Positions 1-5,209 of a stretch of DNA of 7,216 nucleotides are shown here, piece by piece. The stretch spans positions 1 to 7,216 of the forward strand of contig CAAENW010000192.1 in NCBI GenBank assembly GCA_900757265.1. Reading direction: 5' to 3'. The stretch's first letter is position 1, and each line of letters begins with the position of its first letter. The notes under the pieces are model-generated. The model was not told the origin of the DNA, ran no database searches, and saw nothing but the letters and a program-made list of their open reading frames with translations. Origin of the DNA: an uncultured Collinsella sp. (GTDB lineage Bacteria; Actinomycetota; Coriobacteriia; Coriobacteriales; Coriobacteriaceae). A program made the translations under genes and the position numbers.

Positions 1-145
1 CCTTATCGGTATACGCCGCTCCCCCATCCTCGGGAATATGCAGCGAGGTGAACGCATAGCGCGCACCCGCCGCGGCACCGTGTTCAATCGTCCGCTCAAT
101 ATCCTGCAGAGGGTTGGAAAGATAAATCGAAATACCCGTTTTCAC
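1..145 (-). CDS. mupG: MupG-like 6-phospho-N-acetylmuramidase (DUF871 family), 5' part only
   Basis: The first 48 codons of a gene that runs off the left edge of the window. The start is GTG at 145, fixed by an AAAGGAG Shine-Dalgarno at 155-161 with 9 nt spacing. The N-terminus reads MKTGISIYLSN, followed by FTSLHIPED at about residues 32-40. A first beta strand with IS-YL and then FTS-HIPED is typical of the DUF871/MupG TIM-barrel family. The S. aureus member hydrolyses MurNAc-6P-GlcNAc to MurNAc-6P and GlcNAc in the cytoplasm (family knowledge). The catalytic residues lie outside the window, so activity cannot be verified here. The context supports the call, because it is the last visible gene behind murR, murQ and murP, which are its usual partners in Gram-positive bacteria. 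It is separated from murP by 117 nt holding a terminator-like hairpin. An uncharacterised DUF871 relative with another sugar-phosphate substrate remains possible. Confidence 0.8.
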   Translation of the reverse strand, partial: MKTGISIYLSNPLQDIERTIEHGAAAGARYAFTSLHIPEDGGAAYTDK

Positions 146-161
146 GCTTCAACACTCCTTT

Positions 162-195
162 AAAAAAGGCCGGCGGAGCAGTTAGCCCCGCCGGC
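162..195 (-). terminator. Intrinsic terminator or attenuator between murP and mupG
   Basis: On the minus strand an 11-bp stem (arms 185-195 and 169-179, GCCGGCGGGGC paired to GCTCCGCCGGC with one G-U pair) closes a 5-nt loop at 180-184. One C (168) precedes six consecutive T at 162-167. This is a textbook Rho-independent terminator. The T run abuts the AAAGGAG ribosome binding site of mupG, leaving only 16 nt between the last T and the GTG. mupG expression would therefore need read-through or antitermination, or a promoter inside 196-262 that I cannot see. The structure is seen in the sequence; its efficiency is inferred. Confidence 0.8.
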
Positions 196-227
196 ACAAC
201 CATAGCATCAAGAAATCTGCCGCGCGC

Positions 228-254
228 CGCGAGCCCTGAGCAACACGGCTCGCG
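228..254 (-). other. Stem-loop just after murP stop codon
   Basis: A perfect 8-bp inverted repeat (CGCGAGCC at 228-235, GGCTCGCG at 247-254) with an 11-nt loop starts 8 nt downstream of the murP stop. No T run follows it on the minus strand, so it is not a standard terminator. It could be a 3'-end stabilising hairpin for the murR-murQ-murP transcript or part of a folded leader together with the terminator at 162-195. No promoter-like hexamer pair was convincing in 196-262. Confidence 0.55.
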
Positions 255-262
255 ATATCAAA

Positions 263-1693
263 CTACTCGCCAAAGAACTCGTTGATCTTCTGCTCGTCGA
301 CGCCAAAGAACCACGTCAGGACAAAGCCGGCGGCATAGGCAAGCAGCATAGCGGCAACGTAGCCGAGCTGCTGACCAGGAACGACGATCAGCAGGCCAAA
401 CAGACCGGAAACGCCCTGAGAAACCGTGCCGATGTGAAGCAGCGCCGCGAGCGCGCCGCCAAATCCGGCACCCAGGCAGGCCGTTACAAACGGACGAATG
501 AGCGGCAGCGTAACGGCATACATCAGAGGCTCGCCCACACCGAGGATTCCAACGGGAATGGACTCTGCGACGTACTTCTTGAGCTTGGCGTTCTTGGTCT
601 TAAAGTACAGCGCCAAACCGGCACCGACCTGACCGCCGCCAGCCATCATAAGGATGGGGAGCAAGTAATTGATGCCCTTGGTAGCGCCGTCGGGATCGTT
701 GAGCATAGCGTGGATCGGCGTGAGCGCCTGATGCAGGCCGACGGAAACCAGCGGCAAGAAGCCTGCCGACAGGATATAGCCGCCCAGGACGCCCAGCTTC
801 TCGAAGATAAAGGTCAAAACGCTAAAGATGGCAGTCGTCAGCCATGCGCCAACCGGCTGGATGACGAGCATCAGAGCAAAGGCGCCGATGATGAGCACCA
901 GCAGCGGGGACAAGAATGTATCGAGTGCGTTGGGCATAACCTTGCGAATCTGACGCTCCATCCAGGCAAAAAATGCGCCAGCGATAAGAGCCGCGATCAT
1001 GCCGCCCGCTGCGGGGTTGTACTGCGCATTGGTGAGCGGCAGCAGAATGGCAGTGGCAGGATCGGCCGCGCCAGGCGCAAGCAGGGGCATGGCACTGTTA
1101 GCGATACACATCATGCCGGCGATGCCGCCCAGCGCAGCGGAGCCGCCAAACTCACGTGCCGCGTTATAGCCCACCAAGATGGGCAGATAGGCAAACAGGG
1201 CCCAGCCCATGGAACGAATGCCCTGGTACCACCACTCGCCTGCAAGCGCGCCTGCCGTCGAGACGTTAATGACGTTGCAGATACCGTTGATGAGGCCAGC
1301 CGCAATGATGCCGGGAAGCAGGGCAACGAAGACATTGGAAATCTTCTTGAGGAAGGCCTGAACCGGCTTGGACTCGTACTTGGCCTTCTGCGCGGCCTTG
1401 TTTGTGGCCGCAGCGTCAACCACGCTCTCGTCGGCAACGCCTTTCGCAAGGCCGGTGAGCTTGGAGAACTCCTCGAGCACCTTATTCACCTTGCCCGGAC
1501 CCAGCACGATCTGCATCGTGTCGTCCTCGACCAGGCCCATCACGCCGTCGAGCGCCTTAATGCCCTCCGCGTCGACGCTGCCCGTGTCTTTGACGGTCAC
1601 GCGCAGGCGCGTCATGCACGCCGCGTTTGCCAACACGTTGTCTTTACCGCCCAAAAGGTCCAGCAGCTTTTGAGCCAGCTCTTTGTTCGTCAT
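263..1693 (-). CDS. murP: PTS transporter subunit EIIBC, N-acetylmuramic acid-type (MurP)
   Basis: Encodes 476 residues, close to the 474 of E. coli MurP. The EIIB domain covers about residues 1-85, with the phosphorylatable Cys26 in AACMTRLR. A linker follows at about 88-110, then the membrane EIIC domain from about 111 to the C-terminus, with many hydrophobic segments and the GVGEPLMYAV substrate-site motif at 385-394, as in the glucose/sucrose superfamily. It should import MurNAc, and probably MurNAc-GlcNAc by analogy with Gram-positive members, and phosphorylate it at C6 during transport. There is no EIIA domain, so a Crr/EIIA-Glc-like protein encoded elsewhere must supply the phosphate. 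The start is ATG at 1693 with AAGGAGG at 1698-1704. It sits 57 nt after murQ. Substrate assignment rests on the murQ/murR/mupG context, since EIIBC sequence alone would also fit other sugars such as sucrose or trehalose. Confidence 0.88.
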   Translation of the reverse strand: MTNKELAQKLLDLLGGKDNVLANAACMTRLRVTVKDTGSVDAEGIKALDGVMGLVEDDTMQIVLGPGKVNKVLEEFSKLTGLAKGVADESVVDAAATNKAAQKAKYESKPVQAFLKKISNVFVALLPGIIAAGLINGICNVINVSTAGALAGEWWYQGIRSMGWALFAYLPILVGYNAAREFGGSAALGGIAGMMCIANSAMPLLAPGAADPATAILLPLTNAQYNPAAGGMIAALIAGAFFAWMERQIRKVMPNALDTFLSPLLVLIIGAFALMLVIQPVGAWLTTAIFSVLTFIFEKLGVLGGYILSAGFLPLVSVGLHQALTPIHAMLNDPDGATKGINYLLPILMMAGGGQVGAGLALYFKTKNAKLKKYVAESIPVGILGVGEPLMYAVTLPLIRPFVTACLGAGFGGALAALLHIGTVSQGVSGLFGLLIVVPGQQLGYVAAMLLAYAAGFVLTWFFGVDEQKINEFFGE

Positions 1694-1750
1694 AACTCCT
1701 CCTTGTATTGGGTATCTCGTCTGGATGTCATATCAGCTCACGCCGCGCAC

Positions 1751-2674
<924 letters not shown>

Positions 2675-2684
2675 TTCATTCACC

Positions 2685-3536
2685 TCATCTTTCCTGTTTC
2701 TCGATGTAGTTTTGCTTAATGACATGCGTCGCCCGTTCGTAGTCGCTGGCAACGTAAGCAGCGTACAGGGCATCGACAACCATAAGCTGGGCCATACGCG
2801 AAGCCATGGCACCGCTGCGGACCAAGGGCTCACTCGCAGCGACGCCGAGCACGGCATCGGCCATGGTGGCAAGCTTGGATGATCCATCTACTTTGGTCAC
2901 GGCCACAACGGGACAGTTGTGACGTTGGGCCTCGGCGGCGCAGTCCAGCACCTCTTGCGTCAAGCCCGAGTAGCTAAAGGCGATTGCCATATCGCCCTCA
3001 TGCATGTTCTTGGCACACAAGAGCTGATCATGCCAGTCGTCGTACAGATGGCACTCTTTGTCGACACGCATGAGCTTTTGCGCCAGATCGTGCGCGACCA
3101 AACGAGAGGCACCGATACCGAACAGATTGACCGCGCGTGCCCGCTTAAGATAGGCCGCACATCGCTCCAAGACGGTGTAATCGAGCGTTCGCGCCGTCGC
3201 TTCGATCGTGCGCACGTTGCTTTTCATCACCTTCCCCACGATACGTTCGACGCTGTCATCCATGGAGATGTCCTCGAGGGCAACGTCTTTCTTGTCACCC
3301 AAGAGCGCCAGCTCGGCAATCAGTTCGCGCTGGAACTCCTTGTAGCCCGCAAAACCCAAGCGCTTGCAAAAGCGCAAAATGCTCGAGGGCGAGGAGAACG
3401 TGGCATCGGCAAGACCGCGGACGGACAGCCCGACCACCTCGTGCGGATGAGCGCTTACATATGCGATGACATTGCGTTCCGCCGGGCTCGCGCTGAGCTC
3501 ACGCTCGCGAAGCCGCAAAAGCAATCCGTTTGCCAT
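2685..3536 (-). CDS. murR: RpiR-family transcriptional regulator of MurNAc catabolism (MurR-like)
   Basis: Encodes 283 residues, the usual RpiR length. An N-terminal HTH_6 winged helix covers about residues 1-78, with the family signature SVRGLADATFSSPSSILRFC and GFAGYKEFQREL. It is joined to a SIS phosphosugar-binding domain at about 125-265 with GIGAS at 140-144 and SYSG at 188-191. The ligand is expected to be MurNAc-6P, as for E. coli MurR, and the direction of regulation (repression or activation) cannot be read from sequence. The start is ATG at 3536, because GGAGG lies 8 nt upstream. An in-frame GTG at 3545 directly abuts that Shine-Dalgarno and is unlikely. It is the first gene of the mur operon, so it is probably autoregulated through the inverted repeats at 3571-3634. 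In other bacteria murR may be divergent or last; here it leads the operon. Confidence 0.88.
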   Translation of the reverse strand: MANGLLLRLRERELSASPAERNVIAYVSAHPHEVVGLSVRGLADATFSSPSSILRFCKRLGFAGYKEFQRELIAELALLGDKKDVALEDISMDDSVERIVGKVMKSNVRTIEATARTLDYTVLERCAAYLKRARAVNLFGIGASRLVAHDLAQKLMRVDKECHLYDDWHDQLLCAKNMHEGDMAIAFSYSGLTQEVLDCAAEAQRHNCPVVAVTKVDGSSKLATMADAVLGVAASEPLVRSGAMASRMAQLMVVDALYAAYVASDYERATHVIKQNYIEKQER

Positions 3537-3570
3537 CTCAAACACCTCCGTTGAGAAGAATTAAAGACCA

Positions 3571-3583
3571 ACGAACGATTCGT
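3571..3583. promoter_or_regulatory. Inverted repeat ACGAA-N3-TTCGT, candidate operator
   Basis: A perfect 5-bp inverted repeat with a 3-nt centre, placed at the predicted transcription start of the mur operon and 35 nt upstream of the murR ATG. A repressor bound here would block initiation. The assignment to MurR is inference from position only. Confidence 0.4.
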
Positions 3584-3610
3584 ACCGGATATAAACAGCT
3601 TTTACGGTAC
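3582..3610. promoter_or_regulatory. Inverted repeat GTACCG-N17-CGGTAC flanking the -10 region
   Basis: Perfect 6-bp arms at 3582-3587 and 3605-3610 bracket the A/T-rich candidate -10. The 23-bp centre-to-centre distance, about two helical turns, would place both half-sites on one DNA face, a layout compatible with a dimeric regulator. A chance match of two 6-mers cannot be excluded. Confidence 0.35.
3589..3598 (-). promoter_or_regulatory. Candidate extended -10 promoter of the mur operon
   Basis: On the minus strand TG-N-TTATAT forms an extended -10 element (TG at 3597-3596, hexamer 3594-3589). The predicted start is near 3582, giving a leader of about 45 nt before murR. At the -35 distance (3612-3617) the sequence is GCACAA, a poor match, and it lies inside a palindrome. 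This would suit a promoter that depends on an activator or is tightly regulated. Promoters were judged by eye only. Confidence 0.4.
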
Positions 3611-3611
3611 A

Positions 3612-3634
3612 TTGTGCCGCATCGTGGCGCACAA
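3612..3634. promoter_or_regulatory. 23-bp imperfect palindrome, candidate regulator binding site
   Basis: The arms TTGTGC (3612-3617) and GCACAA (3629-3634) are perfectly symmetric about base 3623, with an inner CA/TG pair at 3620-3621 and 3625-3626. In total 16 of 22 flanking bases are symmetric. It covers the predicted -35 position of the mur promoter, centred about -41 from the predicted start. Its upstream edge touches the terminator tail of the preceding gene. It is a plausible MurR site or a global regulator site. The half-site spacing does not match the standard CRP consensus. Confidence 0.5.
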
Positions 3635-3659
3635 AGGGCGAGCGTTCTACCGCTCGCCC
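3631..3659 (-). terminator. Hairpin terminator downstream of the vanZ-like gene
   Basis: A perfect 9-bp stem (GGGCGAGCG at 3636-3644, CGCTCGCCC at 3651-3659) has a 6-nt loop and is followed on the minus strand by TTTGT. The T tract is short, so termination may be partial. It sits 81 nt past the vanZ-like stop and just ahead of the mur control region, separating the two units. The 3660-3740 stretch before it holds nothing else that I can support. Confidence 0.6.
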
Positions 3660-3740
3660 CTCAAATCCGACCGCTCGGAAATACGCGCGACACAAAATAA
3701 TTCAACAAGATCGCATTATCAAAAACGGGCTTGTTACCGG

Positions 3741-4322
3741 CTAGCGCCTCGCATGGGCGCCGATCGGCCGAGTCGCATGGCGCACCAACACCGCTGCCAG
3801 CAATACCAACAGCATCGCGGTAACATAGCCCGCAGCATCGAATCCTAAATCGATAACGTCGAAATGCCTGCCGGGAACAAAGATCTTATGTACCTGATCG
3901 CCAACGGAGCAGACGGCGCAAAAGAGCAACACGGGCACGCAACGGGAGCATACGCTCCACGGACGCCTGGAAAAGCAAACCACGACCACCGAGGCGAACA
4001 ATCCGACGAAGAAAAACTCTACGGTATGGGCAACGCGACGGACGTTCGTGCCCACCCACATGCGAATGGAAGCAAGTCGGCCAGACCGGACATTCGAAGC
4101 AGCCGAATCGGTGCCCCCGGTCATCCCGTTCTCGGTCTGAGCTTCGCCCGCGACATCGGCAGCCTGTACGCCCGTAGCTTGACCCTCCACCACACGCGCG
4201 GTGGACTCGCTCAGCAACGACGTCTCCACCGCATTTTGCTCCGTCAGCACCCAGATGCCCGCCAGCGTTGCAGTAAACAGAACGATCGCGGTCCATCCGA
4301 TTATTTGTTTTACGCGCGCCAA
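3741..4322 (-). CDS. VanZ-like family membrane protein
   Basis: Encodes 193 residues from a TTG start at 4322, chosen because AAAAAAGGAGG ends 7 nt upstream. A further in-frame TTG at 4364 has no ribosome binding site. An N-terminal membrane segment lies at about residues 7-26. A polar, Ala/Gly/Glu/Ser/Thr-rich linker follows at about 28-85. The VanZ core then shows RRVAHTVEFF (95-104), SVGDQVHKIFVPGRHFDVIDLGFD (139-162) and a last membrane segment at about 166-180. The conserved R96, H99, E102, D142, H145, R152, D155 and D158 are the residues expected for the family. VanZ-like proteins are membrane proteins; the founding member gives teicoplanin resistance, but most homologues have no defined role. 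The neighbouring mur operon hints at a cell-wall link, although a terminator lies between them. I assign no specific function. Confidence 0.85.
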   Translation of the reverse strand: MARVKQIIGWTAIVLFTATLAGIWVLTEQNAVETSLLSESTARVVEGQATGVQAADVAGEAQTENGMTGGTDSAASNVRSGRLASIRMWVGTNVRRVAHTVEFFFVGLFASVVVVCFSRRPWSVCSRCVPVLLFCAVCSVGDQVHKIFVPGRHFDVIDLGFDAAGYVTAMLLVLLAAVLVRHATRPIGAHARR

Positions 4323-4405
4323 GGGCCTACCTCCTTTTTTGAATATCAGCGAGTGTAGCCCCAAATGGCATCGTCACCGTATCAAAATTTGAATCGCAAC
4401 AGGAA

Positions 4406-4420
4406 GCGCCAAAGCGGCGC
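4406..4420 (-). terminator. Weak hairpin after the recombinase gene
   Basis: GCGCC (4406-4410) and GGCGC (4416-4420) pair around a 5-nt loop, 6 nt after the recombinase stop. The minus-strand tail TTCCTGTTG has only scattered T. It may terminate weakly, or the recombinase and vanZ-like gene may be cotranscribed. The remaining sequence to 4323 has no convincing promoter. Confidence 0.3.
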
Positions 4421-4426
4421 AAACCC

Positions 4427-5032
4427 CTACCCCGCCTCGCGCATCCAGCGATCGAACGTCCCCACGCACACGCCCAGGCACTTTGCTGCCTGGCTGCGGG
4501 TAATATCGCCTGCCTCATAGCTATCGCGCACCAGCTCAAACTGAGGAGGGCACGGCTTGCGAGGTCGACCGAAACGGACCCCTCGCGCCCGCGCCGCTGC
4601 AATTCCCTCCGCTTGGCGCCGATGGATATTCTCGCGCTCCACCTGCGCCACGTAGCTCAGCAGTTGCAGCACAATATCGGCAATCAGGGTATTAGTCACA
4701 TCCGGCGTGCCGCTTGCCCTGGCGCGCGTGTCAAGCAATGGCATGTCCAACACCACAATGGCAACCCCGAGCTCCTTGGTAATGCGTCGCCATTCCTCAA
4801 GAATCTCAGAGTAATTACGGCCAAGTCGGTCGATAGAAAGCACCACCAGCACGTCCCCGTCTCCCAGGACGTGCAGCAGCTCGCGATACCTCGGGCGATC
4901 GAAGTCCTTGCCGCTCGCATGGTCGGCATAAATACTCGCCGAGCCCACGCCATAGGCGCCCAGCGCATCCAGCTGCCGATTAAGATTCTGATCGCGCGAA
5001 CTCACCCGCGCATAACCATACACCGTCGCCAT
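4427..5032 (-). CDS. Serine recombinase, resolvase/invertase family
   Basis: Encodes 201 residues from ATG at 5032. A resolvase catalytic domain covers about residues 3-140 and a helix-turn-helix DNA-binding domain lies at about 161-201. YGYARVSS places the nucleophile at Ser11. Arg9, Arg46 (DRPR), Arg69 and Arg72 (SIDRLGRN) align one residue off with Arg8, Arg45, Arg68 and Arg71 of gamma-delta resolvase. AQVERE near 129-134 carries the E-helix glutamate. The enzyme should therefore be catalytically competent for site-specific cut-and-rejoin at short crossover sites. The C-terminal HTH rules out the IS607 layout, where the HTH is N-terminal. The Shine-Dalgarno is modest (GGGGA). An in-frame TTG at 5062 lies within the upstream repeat tract and was not chosen. 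No transposase, inverted-repeat element ends or tnpB is next to it, so it looks like a stand-alone recombinase. Its DNA target may be the repeat cluster at 5050-5139. Confidence 0.92.
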   Translation of the reverse strand: MATVYGYARVSSRDQNLNRQLDALGAYGVGSASIYADHASGKDFDRPRYRELLHVLGDGDVLVVLSIDRLGRNYSEILEEWRRITKELGVAIVVLDMPLLDTRARASGTPDVTNTLIADIVLQLLSYVAQVERENIHRRQAEGIAAARARGVRFGRPRKPCPPQFELVRDSYEAGDITRSQAAKCLGVCVGTFDRWMREAG

Positions 5033-5049
5033 CTCATCCCCGCTTTCTT

Positions 5050-5139
5050 GTAAACCTGCCAAAAAGGGACAGGTTTATTTTGGTAGGTTTTACCTCTCGA
5101 ATAGCAGGTAAGCGGGCGGCCGAGCAGACGGCAAGGTAA
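5050..5139. repeat. Cluster of five related ACCT decamers upstream of the recombinase
   Basis: Read on the minus strand, four direct copies occur: TTACCTTGCC (5139-5130), TTACCTGCTA (5111-5102), AAACCTACCA (5090-5081) and AAACCTGTCC (5076-5067). A fifth copy is inverted, AAACCTGCCA on the plus strand (5052-5061). Copies 4 and 5 form a 7-bp hairpin (arms 5052-5058 and 5070-5076). GGTA/TACC at the two ends of 5081-5093 gives another small dyad. The set lies between the rnr terminator and the recombinase start, and could be a recombination site, an autoregulatory site or a dispersed intergenic repeat. Confidence 0.5.
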
Positions 5140-5152
5140 CCATGATCCAAAT

Positions 5153-5184
5153 GCGGAGGGCGGCCCCGAAAGACCGCCCTCCGC
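5153..5184 (-). terminator. Hairpin terminator of rnr
   Basis: A perfect 11-bp inverted repeat (GCGGAGGGCGG at 5153-5163, CCGCCCTCCGC at 5174-5184) has a 10-nt loop and begins 25 nt after the rnr stop. The minus-strand tail is ATTTGG, a weak T tract, so it may act as a terminator of moderate strength or as a 3'-end protecting hairpin. Confidence 0.6.
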
Positions 5185-5209
5185 TCTCCCGCCATGAGTC
5201 GAGATTTAG

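Noticed and set aside
2675..2887. N-terminal extension of MurQ by 71 residues
   Set aside because: The extension overlaps the murR coding region in another frame and shows no MurQ homology; the ATG at 2674 has a Shine-Dalgarno and gives the family length.
3537..3545. GTG start for MurR at 3545
   Set aside because: The GTG abuts the GGAGG motif with no spacing, while ATG 3536 has ideal spacing.
3612..3634. CRP-cAMP site
   Set aside because: The TGTG/CACA arms are separated more widely than in the TGTGA-N6-TCACA consensus, so a standard CRP site is not supported.
3722..3740. Possible terminator with TTTTT just after the VanZ-like stop (minus strand)
   Set aside because: Only about 3 bp of stem can form before the T run; the 9-bp hairpin at 3636-3659 is far better.
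4323..4364. TTG start for the VanZ-like gene at 4364
   Set aside because: No ribosome binding site precedes it, and the extension runs through the strong Shine-Dalgarno used by TTG 4322.
4382..4392. Short palindrome TCAAA-A-TTTGA upstream of the VanZ-like gene
   Set aside because: An 11-bp A/T-rich dyad is expected by chance and no promoter elements frame it.
5050..5139. CRISPR-like repeats
   Set aside because: The units are only about 10 bp, diverged, unevenly spaced and partly inverted, and no cas gene is present.
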